Assembly: GCF_020520425.1 (NCBI RefSeq)
Contig: NC_079488.1
Coordinates: 1,651,747-1,715,746 of the forward strand
DNA from: Spinacia oleracea
Lineage: Eukaryota; Streptophyta; Magnoliopsida; Caryophyllales; Amaranthaceae
Length of the DNA: 64,000 bases
Reading direction: 5' to 3'
Numbering within the stretch: position 1 is the first letter of the stretch; every line of letters begins with the position of its first letter. The translations under genes were made by a program, and so were the position numbers. Below, in pieces: positions 24,749 through 37,770 of the stretch. A model generated the notes under the pieces. That model was not told the origin of the DNA. It did not search any database and saw only the letters and a program-made list of their open reading frames with translations.

Positions 24749-27700
24749 ATGGGTTCTCGGTTCCCATCTCATCAGCTCAGCAATGGGCTTTATGTGTCAG
24801 GACGCCCCGAACAACCAAAGGAAAGACAACCTACCATGAGTTCAGTGCCCATGCCTTATACAGGAGGAGATATCAAAAAGTCCGGGGAACTTGGGAAGAT
24901 GTTTGATATACACGGGGATGCGTCAAGGTCACGTAAATCCGGACCAATTAGTAGTGCCCCTACTAGGACTGGATCATTCGGAGGAGCTGCATCTCACTCA
25001 GGCCCAATCGTACAGAATTCTGTGAATAGGGTTTCATCTTCAAATGTTGGAGGTTCTGGTTCAGCTTCCATGAAAAAATCCAATTCTGGCCCACTCAACA
25101 AACATGGCGAGCCAGTGAAAAAGTCTTCGGGTCCGCAAGCTGGTGGAGGAGTCTCTCGGCAAAATTCTGGCCCTCTTGCACCAATTCTTCCTACCACAGG
25201 ATTGATAACTTCTGGACCTATTACATCTGGTCCTTTGAATTCATCTGGAGCACCTCGAAAGGCATCTGGACCCTTAGACTCCATTGGTTCCATGAAACAT
25301 CATGCTGCATCAATTGTACACAACCAGGCTGTGACAAAGCTCACTCAGGAGGATGAATACTCATTCCACAAGAGCTTTCCAAAGCTAATTTTGTGGGCAA
25401 TGGGTCTTCTGTTTGTGATGGGTTTCATTGCTGGTGGATTTATCCTTGGAGCTGTGCACAATCCTATTCTTCTCATTGTCGTGGTGGTGCTTTTTAGTGC
25501 TGTTGCAGCTGTCTTCACATGGAATACTATCTGGGGAAGGAGAGCTATTACTGGCTTTATTGCTCAATACCCAGATGCAGAGCTTCGTACAGCAAGAGAT
25601 GGCCAATTTGTCAAAGTTTCTGGGGTATGTAAAATCTACCTGAAAGCTATAAAAACATTCTCTCTTTATTTATTTTTTCCTTTGTTTTGGAGAATGGTAC
25701 AAAAAGATTAAATTATTGGGAATTTTGACTGCAGTATCCTCTTTTTATTTCCATGAACGTGATTAACATGTTTCCACTGCCTGGCTCTGCATGTGTGTTC
25801 TTCAAGCTGTACATCCTGTTGCTTGTTCAATCTTATGGATTCATCTCTAGTGTTTAGGTCATATAGTTTTTATCTAGTGCGTTTCACTGCCATGGTGTTG
25901 CGACTTGTTATAATGGCTGAAAGTTTCATGATGCTTGTAATTGCCCTCTTGGGTTTCCCCTGTATATTGAATTGTAAAGTTCAAATTGGAGGGATAATAC
26001 TCCCTCTCCTTCAATAAACGAAATCCTTTCATTGTTGTAAAAGATATGGAAGGAAAATGGACGCTCACTCTTTCCCTCCCCCAACCTCCCTTTCTTTTTC
26101 CCTTCCCTCCCCTCCTTTTCCGTCCGCAAATGCTAAACTAACAAACTGTTGGTTCCTTCTCATATGATAATATTGTCTTACCCTAAAACTTTGTTGTGCT
26201 TTCTCATATGATAATATCTGTGCTTATTATTGGCTTGCCCCTTCGTTGCCATTCAGTTTATTTTCTGAAAAGATGCCTTTATTTTCTTTGTACAACTCTT
26301 AACATTTTAGTGGACCTTATAATGTTCTTTCTTTAAGGTATCAAAATCTTAATTGCTAACTATGTGTAACTCTTAAAATTGATTCTCACGGTTGAGATTA
26401 GAATGATATATTTTCTTTATTTGTCTTATTTATTAAATTAGGATAACTGGAAAAGAAGTTGCTTTGTGCTTGATATAATACGCTGATGAGAGTGATGGTC
26501 ACGTAGTTGTGCTAAATGAGAATGTATTCCCTTCCTTTAAGTGATTGGAAAACATTTAATTTGTTGGTACTTCTTCTGTCAGAAAGCATTATCTTTACAA
26601 TTACAAGTTCGCTGAGTAATTATAATTTATAAGTGAAATTAAAGGCAGGGAAGTTTTATATAGTTTGTCTAAAGAGTGCGCTTTGATTTTCTCTATTGGA
26701 AGTTTGGGGAGGAAAGAACTGATCTATAGAGTTAACTCGAGAATTAAAATTGGATGAGTAACTTGGTAACTTACAGACTTTTGCCTATTATGACTTACGG
26801 ACTTGGTAGCTTTTGGTATTTTGAGATGTTGAGTGAACTTTGTCGCTAACTCTGTTTATTGCTTTTCTTAATGCTATACAGATTTTCGTTTTCTCATCTT
26901 AAACGTATCCAAGCAGGATTATAAAAGTTTTGAGTTCATGCTTTGATTATTTGTATGCGGTTTGTCTTTTTGTTTTGGTTCTGAAATTCTATCTGTTTTG
27001 AGAAGTTCAATTTCACACAAGGAAAATTGTTGCCTTTATATGCTTCAATTTTTACTTCTTTATAGAACCAGATTTTTTACCAAATTTCTCATGCTAACAT
27101 GAAGGTGGTAACATGTGGAAATGTACCTCTTGAGTCATCTTTCCAAAGGGTCCCTCGGTGTGTCTACACATCAACTAGCTTATTTGAGTATCGAGGTTGG
27201 GATTCAAAAGCTGCCAATCCCAGTCATCGGCGTTTTACCTGGGGCCTGAGGTCACTTGAGGTGAGAACATCTCTCTTAATCAACCTTTTGATTTGACTCT
27301 TTAGCTTCTTCGCTGCACACCTTTGGTACAGGTCTCGCTCTGTGTGTGTTTATGTTGAATTATGCTGTAACACCTTCCAGTAATGTGGGCCTGCACTTGA
27401 TGTTTGAGGGTTGAGATTTTTTTTGAGTGGTTAAACATTTGAACTCTTTTTTTTGTGTATGTAGCTTGTACAGTTAAAATTCCCCTTGTGTCTATACTTT
27501 TGCTGAAGCACAAACCATACGCTTTATTTTTGAGTTTCAGGTATAACTTGACTTGAGTTTAACGATTGAGAAAGTTGGTGTCATTTTATTAAACTAATGC
27601 TAATGTTGATTCCAGGGTTGCTGTAATTTGCTTGTTGGCATCACCATCAATCCATATTCTGATTGAGAGCTTATTTTATGAATTGGGTTTGTAGTTATGA

Positions 27701-29437
27701 TACACTTATTTTGCACTCTACTTTTATCGCTAGTTTAAATGGCAGATGCTTTGTTTATTAGTAGCAATTTTATACTCTGTAAACTAAGTGTGTACTGCCT
27801 TTTTCCTGAACTTTGGAATATTACTTCCTTTGCTTCTCAAAGATGCCCAATGATTACTTGTTTAGTGATGAAAAGAGATCTGAAAACTTACAATTGCTTT
27901 TAGAAGATACTCACTGTTTGTTGTGAACATGGAACTGAAGTTCATTTTAATCTCAAATGCTTTGTTGTGCAACTGATTGGTTTTGGTGTAGATTATTTCG
28001 TTGGAGGTGCCTGCGTAATATTTTGGGTTTATAGAAAATTCAAAGTGAGTTATGTTTATTCTTTATTGCGTCTGCATCAAAAGCCCTATATTTTAGTAGG
28101 AAAGTTAAGGGAATTTTGAGATCATGCCGCGTTTTAGTTTGCACAAATAAAGCTTTGATGTCTTTGCGTTATATGAACTTCTGGTAGTCTTCTTCAAAGG
28201 AAATGTTAAACTACAGTATTTACCAATCTGGACTGGAAAACCCTTGAAATGACTGCAAAAATGGTTGTAATTTCATTGGCAGTATGCAATTATTTTCACA
28301 TAATTGATGCATATCCACTGTTTATTTCAGTAAAAGCTCCTGAACTTGTATAGATTGAATGAACTATTCTGAACTTGTATCCTTGGTTGTAGCGGCACGT
28401 GGTTGATTTCTACATTTCTGATTTCCAATCTGGGCTGAGAGCTCTGGTGAAGACAGGCTATGGTGCTAGAGTAACTCCATATGTTGATGAATCTGTAGTC
28501 ATTGATATCAATCCATCAAACAAGGATATGTCACCTGACTTTGTACGGTGGTTAGCTGAGAGAAACCTCTCTAGTGATGACCGTGTCATGCGCTTAAAAG
28601 AAGGGTTAGTACCAATTTTCATAACCTTTTCTATGTTTCAGAGAACTGCCAACTGTGAAGTACTACATTTAAGATTACGTTTGGTTGATCATAGGAAGTA
28701 AAAGTTCCTAGGAATAAGATTTTCACATGTATTGACTTTTCATAGGAAGTAGGAAATGTTGTTTGGTTGAACATGAGAATTAACTTTCCATTGGAAGTTT
28801 CACTTAGAAGTTTCTTCTTAGGAAGTTCTTACCTAGGTCCCCTCTAATTACTAGGGGGACCTAGGTAAGAAACTTCCTCCATTTTGTGGGATGTGGAAGT
28901 TCCTAGGATGTATGACTGACTTCCCAAGTTATTGCAAACCAAACAAGACCACACTATTCCACTTCCCATGATTTTTCATGTCAACCAAACTAACACCATA
29001 AAATGACTCGTGGTTAAATTAAATCAAATCAAACCGTTGCTATGCTGTTATTGCTTCTTATTATTAATTAACAAAATTCCCTTTTGCAAAATACAATCTA
29101 GTGTGCAATTATGTTACCTTTAACTTGATCTTTTGTGTATTATGCAATTATGTTACCTTTAACTTGATATTTTGCATAATCAATACAATGTATTGTGCAA
29201 TTATGTTACCTTAAACTTGATTTGGTATTGGTTAATTATGATAGGTACATCAAAGAAGGTAGTACTGTAAGTGTGATGGGAGTGGTTCAAAGAAATGATA
29301 ATGTGCTAATGATTGTTCCACCACCCGAACCACTGCCAACAGGGTGCCAGTGGTCAAAATGCATACTCCCTGCCAACCTAGAAGGTATTGTTTTGAGATG
29401 TGAAGACACCTCGAAGATCGACGTTATTCCTGTGTGA
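24749..29437 (+). CDS. Two-pass membrane protein of the At1g16860 family
   Basis: Four exons, 24749-25624, 27105-27260, 28393-28604 and 29245-29437, close in frame to 478 aa, near the usual family length. The first 200 residues are a Ser/Gly/Pro-rich low-complexity region with recurring SGPI and SGPL motifs. Two hydrophobic helices follow (about 212-236 and 239-260). A conserved soluble C-terminal part contains VVTCGNVPLESSF, RCVYTSTSLFEYRGW, HVVDFYISDFQSGLRALVK and ends in LEGIVLRCED. The family is named 'uncharacterised membrane protein' or, without good support, ubiquitin-protease related; no biochemical activity can be read from the sequence. I chose ATG 24749 over an upstream in-frame ATG at 24713 because MGSRFPSHQLSNGLYVSGRP matches the family N-terminus as I know it. 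Confidence 0.9.
28673..28998 (-). mobile_element. Tourist-like MITE, copy 2, in intron 3 of the At1g16860-like gene
   Basis: This is the same family as 20960-21264 in the opposite orientation. Ends are gattacgtttggttgatc and, on the other strand, tggtgttagtttggttgac, and TAA flanks both sides. It shares 'ggaagtaggaaatgttgttt', the central 'acctaggt' palindrome and 'ttcccatgatttttcatgtc' with the other copy. It is diverged by substitutions, so it is not a recent pair. Confidence 0.7.
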
Positions 29438-31010
29438 AAGAAAAGAGTATTATTACTATTATTATTGTTATTATTTAGGAATCTCACAATCATGAAGGTT
29501 CTGCTTATTTTGGAATATTTGGGGATTTGTTTAGTGGTGGTTGTGATGTTCGTTTTTTTTTTTGTTAATCTCGTGTGTATAGCTTTTATATGATTCCTTT
29601 TCATGTTATGGGGTTAGGGTTTTAGATATCTTTTGTAATTGGGAATGGAATGGCATGGCATGGCATGGCATGGGTGTTATAATGCAAAGAAAAACCGTAT
29701 TATGCCCGATGAAGATATTCGGAAATTTGGGTGATATGTTTAGATACGTTCTTAAAACTTTGAACATAATTTTGAGTAATATCGTTTGTTCTTTATTTCA
29801 TAGAGTTATATCCACCAATATTCTCTTGGTGTTTTGTTTGTTCTTTTATTGAAAGTTTGAAACTCTTTTTGGTGATTTTGTGCAAGAAAACAAAACTGTT
29901 TGATATCAAAGTAGGTTTTCTTCCAAATTATCAAACTGTTCCTTTTCTTGTCTTTTAAACTGCGTCAAATTAAGCTCAACATTATACTTCTTTTGTCATG
30001 AGTGGTCTCGTTAGATTTTTTTGTTCGACATAGTGCATCGATAAGTGTAAGTATTTCAAAGGATGTGATAATTAAAGAACGGAATAAGAATGAAATACAA
30101 GCTGATATTTACCAACTTTTGTACATATTATTTTGTACTGGAGACCTAACCAAAACAATAATTAAACTTGCATGAAAAACCCAAGTGCCTTACATACTCC
30201 AATGTGAATACAATCATAACTACTCATTTGTAAACTCTAATCAATTTTAGTTAACAGTTTTCATGTATAAAGGAAACGTATGTATACCCTGACATTATAC
30301 CCTGATGTAGACGGGATTTGATCCCAGGTCTTGCGTACCCTCCCTTTCAGTAAAAAAAAAAAATGATGAACGGTATGTATGAACGCGTAACTACTAACCA
30401 ATGCTCATGATTTGTGGCTGCTGCAAAACATGCAAAAAAAAAAAAAGAAAAAAAAAAAGACATACCAACTAATGTACATGTCTTGGCAGGGACAGACATT
30501 ATTCCCACCTCAAGTGCAAAAATCAGCTGTTGAAAGCAATGATGCATAAGTACAGAACACAAACCAGCTGTATAGTATAAGTATAGTACAGAGTTGGTCA
30601 CAAACTCACAACTCCACCAGCTTTGTAAAAATGCACTGTCATATTCATTTACCAGTAACTACACTAACTCCCCACTTTCTGTCTCTTCTTTTTTTTCCTC
30701 CATTTTTCACTTTCAAGTTCAACCACTCCAACTTAATTGTATTACAGCCAGTTCAAAATTTCAAACAAGGGTACATAAAACAAAAACAATGCTTGTCTCA
30801 CAAAATTTAGAACGCTACTTGAGAACTCTTAATACTATGCTTCCATAATCCTCTACAGTCTAATTCCAATGTTTAGACAGTGTGGAGCAAAAGCGTTTGT
30901 GAGGAAAGCATGGTCTGTAGATGAATTACCCGAACAACTCAGCGAGTGCAATGAGATATGCCGAGATGGAATTCCTGGGAAAGTTGGCAAGCAATCATCA
31001 AGTACCGCAT

Positions 31011-31197
31011 TTTTAGACACATATTCATACAATGAAATTTACATTAGAGAAAAAGATTCATATTATAGTTACTATTTTTGTCATAATAAACCCTCTCTTT
31101 GTCTTTTAGACACATTTTATACAATGAAATTTACATTAGAGAAAAAGATCCATATTTTATATACTCCGTACTATTTTTGTCATGAACCCTTCATCAT
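31011..31197. repeat. Tandem duplication of a 93-bp unit
   Basis: The unit starts 'ttttagacacat' at 31011 and again at 31104. Both copies contain 'acaatgaaatttacattaga', 'gaaaaagat' and 'ctatttttgtcat'. The second copy has gained a 'tactccgta' segment (31162-31170). It is non-coding. Confidence 0.75.
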
Positions 31198-31440
31198 CAA
31201 CTCTAAACTCTCTTTGTTATAATAAAATAGTTACATACACTATTTTTTAGCATTTGGAAACAAGTTTTCACATTTCCTAAAATGGTCTGTGATTGGCTTG
31301 TCCATTTTCGATGGAGCCAAAAATTCATTTGTTCTTTTGGCTGTGGGATGTAATGGGCTAAATCAAAATGGCTCTTAAAACTTTTTCGCTTCCTTTCCAT
31401 GAAGTAGAAGATGGTCGTCCCGTTGTCATCCCGTTATCAA

Positions 31441-31535
31441 TTTTTGGTCAATTGGAAACAACCTGGTTGCGTACACCCGACCCCCCTTTACCCCGCTTCT
31501 TGCGGGAACCTTTTTGAGGCAATGTGGTAATGATA
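31441..31535 (+). mobile_element. SINE-derived fragment (conserved plant SINE body)
   Basis: The sequence 'caattggaaacaacc...ttgcgtaca...cgacccccc...taccccgc...gcgggaacc' follows the order of a body segment shared by many angiosperm SINE families. No promoter boxes or poly(A) are clear beside it, so it is a truncated remnant. The assignment rests on remembered consensus only. Confidence 0.45.
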
Positions 31536-32663
31536 ATGAATGGATTGGCTTATCTGAGAAACTTAGCAGAAAGTGTGAGAATCATTCAATTATTACAAAG
31601 GGTCTTTGCGTGAAATTGGGTCGTACCCTTAATTGCCTTAAATACGGGTTGAGACAATGAGACAATTAATTTCAGATGGAGTTCTATACAGAGGGCAAAT
31701 GATAAGTCCAAGGAAGAGTTCACTTCTTCCAAGGAAATCAACTTTGAAAAAATGTGCATTTTCTTGGAAGAAGTAAAAATTTCCTTGGATTTATCACCTC
31801 CCTCTACAGAGCCAAATACTAATGCACAAACTTCACCACCTTGCTCAATTGAAAGAATAATAAACCGAAGACAATTTACACACAAGTTCGTAGCTTCAAT
31901 AGATTGATTATATTTTTCATGTGTTCATTGTGCATAACCAATTATAATAGTCATGAGAATTAATAACGATAATTAAAAACAAATAAAGTGCAAATGCAAT
32001 GCAAGCATTGAAGGCATGCCTAACTTATCACATTATTAATCATTCCAGGAATAAACATATATTGCTCAGTACCACTCCATAAGGTGTAAAATACTCATCA
32101 TGTACATATTATCCCAGAATAAAAGGCTATTTTCACTTTTGGTGTCAAATTTTGTCAACTTTGGCCATTTATTTGTCAAACAGTACACTTACTAGATTCA
32201 TATCACCAAAATTATCCCTAAAAGATACTTGCAATAATCAATAAAAGTTTGACCACAAAAGTCTATCGTGGGCTTATGGCCTATTTGGGACGAAGGGAGT
32301 ACTATTATGTGATCCTATTTGTAAACTTACATGTTTTTTAAAAGGTTGTCAAGATTGAGATGCAATGTAGGATGTTTTGCAGATAATTAAATCCACAAAG
32401 AAACAGAAAAGATGGCCACATACTATGTTCTTCTAGATAGATGAAGAATGTTCTTGACATAGGGTGAGTTCTTGGATTAGAACGTGGCTAATTGATTGAC
32501 AAGATAAAAAATGGTCTGTGTTGGTTCTCTACAAGAACTTTCCTTTGATGCAAACAGATGTGTGAAGATGCATTATGATAATAATGCTAAAATTGAAGCA
32601 GAAAAATGGATCCCAAGAACTAGCTTACCATAAAATATTGGGCAAAGATGCCAAAGAATACTT

Positions 32664-35600
32664 TCAAGATGCATTCCATTGTCTATATTTACATATTCCA
32701 CGTCGACTCTCAGAAAAGGAATCACATATAGATTGCACCATGGAGCATATGACAGGAATCTGACACAGTTCTTCATGCTGCTCCTGTGAAAATGCTATCA
32801 GTTGGTGATATGTAAAGCTTTCAATCAATTCAGAAATAGGAACAAAAGAAATACCAGTTCTTTGAGACGATCTTCAATACTCCCGGATTCATTATCATTA
32901 GGCATGAAAATCTTGCGGTATGCCGCTCGCAAGCCCTTAATCTAGATCCTTGCCAAGTGAGATGATTCACATTCATAATTTTTCTCACAGATATTAAAGC
33001 TATTGTGATAAACTTCTTATATAAACTTTTACTCACAGACTAGGTAAACATAAATCTAGAATAACCAATTAATTCCTCAACGTTATCAAGGATTTTAATA
33101 TCAATATTGTGATACATTTACGCCAAGGATGATGTTGCATATGCTCATGAAACTAAACTAATGTAGCTACTTACATCAAAACAAGTTCACTTTCTGCTCT
33201 TCATTGAAATTCTTTTTTCTGTTTTTATTTTATGTTTGAATCTTCTCTTTTTAGGTTGATGTTGTGTTCTGGACCACAGTCTATTAATCCTTAACAATAG
33301 AAAGTGGGCCAAGATTCCAAAAGAAAAGGAAAAAGAAGAAGACATCCGCTGGCGATGTTTATAGTATATTTGTTTCCTAGTCGATAGTGCATGATTAACA
33401 CTATATTATATGCTTTATTTTTGTTAAAACAAAGAGTAATAAGGAAGCAAATCTGATGTTCATATATCTTTGTGGTTCAAATACTCTATTAGTTTAGTCA
33501 AATATATATATGCATAATAGTAAAGAAACCTTTAATTTTTAAAAGTGCGCTTACCATATATAAACACTGGTCACACAAATAAACTTGCGAAAGACATGGG
33601 CACAGTTATGCTTGTGCTGATTTAATCAAGAGCCTTGAACAAAACTAACCTCTGTAGCCGAGAACCCACGACGTCGCAAGCCTTCTAAGTTCAAGCCACG
33701 AAGCTCAGCTCTATCACCAGATACCATCATGAATTTTGGAACATCTTGAGAAACCTTAAAAGGATACAAGTATTAGAAAATGCATCTCAGGATAGCTATT
33801 AAGTATCAACACTCGTTATGACACACTGTCACTGACCAAAGGGTTAACTTGCATCAAGAGAATAAGAAAAGTATATATCGTCCTATCTCTATGATTTTTT
33901 TACTGTAAACCTTAAGGAACATGTTTAGAACAAAGGGATAAAAGTACATACCACAGATCCACCACCAATGAAACAAAACGAACCAAGGTGGCAGTGCTGG
34001 TGGACAACAGCCGCACCGGCAGTGTGAATGTAATCCTAATTCAGGTATTTCAATAGAATAAAAAAAATGAAAATGTTTAATAAATATACTATGTACCAAT
34101 ACAGGAAAAAAAGGTAAACAAAAAACTTCAAATTAGAGACTATAAAAAAGAACTCACTTCTACTACTATATGACCTGCCAACAAGGTATTATTTGCTAAA
34201 ATGTTGTTGTTACCGATTTTGCAGTCATGAGCAACATGACAGGATCCCATAATAAGATTATTATGACCAACGATCTGTGGACATGTGCAAAATGTGAATA
34301 TAATAGTAACACAACGAAATTAAAGCGTCTTTGGATTGAAGTAAAGTTGCACTCCACACCGTCTGATCATCTGGCTTGGACGATCTATGTATAGAGCTGT
34401 ATTCCCTTATCTCATTATTGTCACCAATATCAAGGAAACATTCATCCCCATCCTGAAATTATGTGGAAGGAAAAGTATCAAAGCGTCTCCTGATGCATCC
34501 TCAGCAAGGGAGCAATAAAGAAAATAGCAATACAAGGCTATCAAGAAATGAAACTAATTCATCCACCAATTCTAAAATAGGTTTACTACACCTACTACTC
34601 AACTAAAGGGTACTCCTTTTAAACATATATTTCTCACATTGCAGAGACGGTGTTAGACTGTGTTATACTGCATTCGTCTTCCATTGTTAATCTATTAAGA
34701 AAAAATAGAGAGTTAGTTGTATAATGGGATTCTAACCTCGATGCGATTTAAAATGAATAGATCATGGCAGAGATTTTGGTTGATAATAAGGATTATTATA
34801 TGATATTTACAAGCCTTGTACAGTCTCTACAACAAATTCTTCAAGCGATAAATTAAAGCAATAAGTTTAAACTATATTTAATTTCTCAAAACAAGTCAAT
34901 GAATGGTTAAGTTCACAATCCTTCACGAATTGTCTTTCTTAGCAATAGTATAGATTCTTTCCAAAAAAAAGTTGTTGGTGACAAATCAAGATCACTAGTT
35001 CAAGCCTGGATGATGTATGTTTACTCTGATGCACCGGTACCTAAGGAAACATCCCGGATTCGTCTCCAAATCGGGTACGGTCAACTGATATTGATGCAGG
35101 AGCTTAAAGGATAGAAAGAACAGAAAATAGAGAGAAGAAGATAGAACAGAATGTAGAGTATTAAGAGAGAGAATTTGAGAGATTAGAGAAGATGATTTGT
35201 ATTATTATGAATGAATCAATACAATCTATGATCAGCTTATTTGTACAAAACTACTGCTCAACAGAATCGGCTAACACAATTGCTGAGTTGGCAAGTTTGT
35301 TATAACAGACTATTATTCTGTTATTGCCTCCAAGGCACCTAAAGTCAACAGATTTTTCTTATGTTTGACTTTTATTAGCTAATTGTACAAGTCCACCCTT
35401 AACGGATATGGGTACGGTCAACTGCTACGCCGGGTACGTTTTGGGACGTTTCGGCCTAGAAATATAAGTACCCATCCAGAAAAAGGGGAATAATTTCTCG
35501 ATTGGTTAAGGATTGATTTAAGTAGTTGTTGTATGTTATTGTTTATTGTTACTGCTACTGGCATCGTTGTTTCTTGTTGTTACCTCTTGTGTTTTACTAC

Positions 35601-37705
35601 TGCTACCGCCATTTTCGTGCCTTACTACTTTATGTTGTTGTGTGGATTAAAATGGTTATAATTTATTTGTCGCCTATGGTATGTAACAAACTCTTTAAGG
35701 CGTTGGCCCAGTTAATATATAATTGCATGTTTAGAAAAATACAATATAGTAACCCATAATTCCTTGCTTTCCATACTTTGATATTCTTGTGGCTGATTAT
35801 TTTTTTATATATAATACTTTTTGGACTATTTTTGCCGTATTCTTAAAGGACCAGTTTCTTGAATTTTTGATTTTTCCATTTCCCGAACCTGTACCCGTCC
35901 CGGTCCCGTACCCGTGCTACCTAGATGTTTACTTTCCGTAACTTCAATAAAAAAGCTAAACCAATTAATAACTTCATGACTCTTCATGATGTTCTTCCCT
36001 ACTATTGATTGTAAAGTTCATTTTAATACACAGTATACATTCTATACAAAACCACACACTCATTAGCGATTTCCATTAATGACAACTTTTATGCTTAATT
36101 TTAAGCACTACTTTTAATACTTCAAACATGCTTTTAACATAATTTATTGCATGCTATTTCTACTACCTCATAATTCTTGGTGGTTTTAACCTGAAGACCC
36201 TCCACTGAATCTTGGTAAAGTTAAATAATCGAATGGAATGAACTGATAGGATTAGCCCATCACCACCTAACACATCATAGACACCTTCAAACCAAACATA
36301 ACATGAAGATCTAGGTATAAACTATTAGACATTTGGGTGCGGAAGAGTTGATTGGTATTTGGTGCTTATGTTTTAATATTGAGAACAAGGGTGAGCATGA
36401 GATATTTATAGTTGTATAATGTAGGTCATGTTCATTCTCTAGATTTTTCTAGATTAACAGTTTAACACAAATATCTTAACTGAAGTATCTAATTTCTTGC
36501 TGTAACTTTTGCACACATTTTAAATTCCTAATCCGGGCCACCATACATTTCAATATCATATGCATACATAAAAAATTTACTTGTACTAAGGGACGAAAGA
36601 TGGTTCAATTACACGCGCAACCACGACAAAATAAAGAACCAAGGCACATTTAATCCAAAAGTGCAATACCAATACCAATTCCAATGTTTTTACTTTTTAC
36701 TTTTTAGTATTAACATTATTTAGGATAAATAAGGAAGCCACCTTATATTTCAAGTCTTGGCACTTTACACCCACAACAGCATGATGTCCGATAATGTTGT
36801 TTGATCCAATCACAGTCTTCCCCGGAAGCTCATCACCAACGACCGCACCACTACCCAGTCCACCAAATATAAAAAAAAAAAAAAAAAAAAAAAAAAGCAT
36901 AAAGTTCAGCTTAATTCATATACGAAGTACATAAGTTGATAGATTGTATGTAAATAAGTTGATTATCTTTTGTAGTTAGTAAATGTATAATTCATTACCA
37001 TAGTTACAGTCTAAATATCCTCTTGTAATCGATGTAAACTTGGTATCTTCATATACATTAATCACAAGATGATATTTTGGTTATACTTATGGTAACAAAT
37101 TATACACCTACTAATTACAGAACACAAATCAAAGATTATGAACTCATTTACATATATTCTACTCCATACTCCAAATCATAAGTAAGAATTGGAATTACAA
37201 ACTAACGTCATAAGAATGCAGTTATCACCCAATTGAGAATATCCAAAAATGTGACTACCAGGATACAATTTACAAGCATTGCCAAGTTTTACAGATGAGC
37301 CAACTGTACAAAATGGCCCAATTGACACTCCCTGGCATTGAAGCATTAAAATTTAGTCTTAAATCTTAATATATAAGTTTTAATTAGAGTATAATTATAT
37401 AGTTAATTGGAAGGAAAACAGACCTGACCAAGAGTAGCATTGGGATGAATAATAGCAGTTGGGTGCACAAAAGTAGGGTTCCAATCATCTGCTGCTGCAT
37501 CTGTAAATCAATCAAATCAAATTAATTTGAAATTAAAAACCCCAGAATTTGTTGCAATCAATCAAATTAATTTGAAATTAAAAACCCCAGAATTTGTAAG
37601 CCGTATCATAACATTACTGGATAGAGGTCTAAGGAAAGAGAGAGAAGAGTATTGAAGGAGAGTTGAAGCAAGTGAGTTGCTGTTGGTGTTACGAAGCCAC
37701 CTCAT
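32664..37705 (-). CDS. LPXA: UDP-N-acetylglucosamine acyltransferase LpxA, mitochondrial type
   Basis: Ten exons read on the minus strand: 37618-37705, 37424-37500, 37207-37331, 36742-36850, 34360-34452, 34158-34274, 33952-34035, 33650-33754, 32855-32941, 32664-32783. Together they give 334 aa, close to the Arabidopsis enzyme. Exon 1 encodes a Ser/Leu/Arg-rich presequence ([18 protein letters not shown]...) that looks mitochondrial. Then come left-handed beta-helix hexapeptide repeats ([34 protein letters not shown]). Histidines matching the bacterial active-site set are present in CHVAHDC, LAGH and VVHQHC. The C-terminal helical part includes [12 protein letters not shown] and [15 protein letters not shown]. 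The enzyme transfers a hydroxyacyl chain from acyl carrier protein to UDP-GlcNAc, the first step towards lipid A-type precursors. Intron 4 (2.3 kb) holds a hAT-like element. Confidence 0.93.
35025..35924. mobile_element. Non-autonomous hAT-like element A, in LPXA intron 4
   Basis: It is flanked by the 8-bp duplication atgtttac (35017-35024 and 35925-35932). The left end has 'gcaccggtacc'; the right end read on the other strand is ctaggtagcacgggtacggg. Subterminal 'gggtacgg' motifs recur (35085 and 35410). There is no transposase. An 8-bp duplication, short imperfect terminal repeats and repeated subterminal motifs are hAT traits. Its end resembles that of the element at 51989-54868 (ctaggttgcacc...cggatacgg). 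Confidence 0.65.
35092..35351 (-). mobile_element. Small solo LTR inside hAT-like element A
   Basis: About 260 bp bounded by tgatgcagg and gtcaaca (TG...CA), with near-matching 5-bp flanks gatat and gattt. The interior has purine-rich 'gagagaagaagatagaacag' and 'aatcaatacaatctatgat', as in short plant LTRs. There is no internal domain beside it, so it would be a solo LTR. Its orientation is tentative. Confidence 0.45.
37508..37597. repeat. Short tandem duplication in LPXA intron 1
   Basis: A unit of about 49 bp that includes 'aaattaatttgaaattaaaa' and 'accccagaatttgt' occurs twice in a row, just upstream of exon 2 in gene sense. It is intronic and probably neutral. Confidence 0.8.
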
Positions 37706-37730
37706 TTTTCAACTTTGCAATTTTGGGTTT

Positions 37731-37770
37731 GGTTTGAGTTTGAGTTTGAGTTTGAGTTTGAGTCTGAGTC
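37731..37770 (-). repeat. Hexanucleotide microsatellite in the LPXA leader
   Basis: About five 'tttgag' repeats (ctcaaa in gene sense) lie some 30-65 bases upstream of the LPXA start codon, probably in the 5' UTR. Confidence 0.8.

Larger units (their letters stand above)
29438..32663. other. Intergenic region of 3.2 kb with repeats and an unrecognised fragment
   Basis: From left to right it holds the 3' UTR of the membrane-protein gene with (att)n near 29450 and 'ggcat' repeats at about 29650-29672, then T-rich and A-rich spacers. An unassigned open stretch lies near 30869-31013, a 93-bp tandem duplication at 31011-31197 and a SINE-like fragment at 31441-31535. The rest is AT-rich with no gene that I recognise. 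Confidence 0.5.

Noticed and set aside
35085-35425. 15-bp repeat gggtacggtcaactg read as a target-site duplication
   Set aside because: Both copies lie inside hAT-like element A, where such motifs recur; the TG...CA ends with gatat/gattt flanks explain the insert better.
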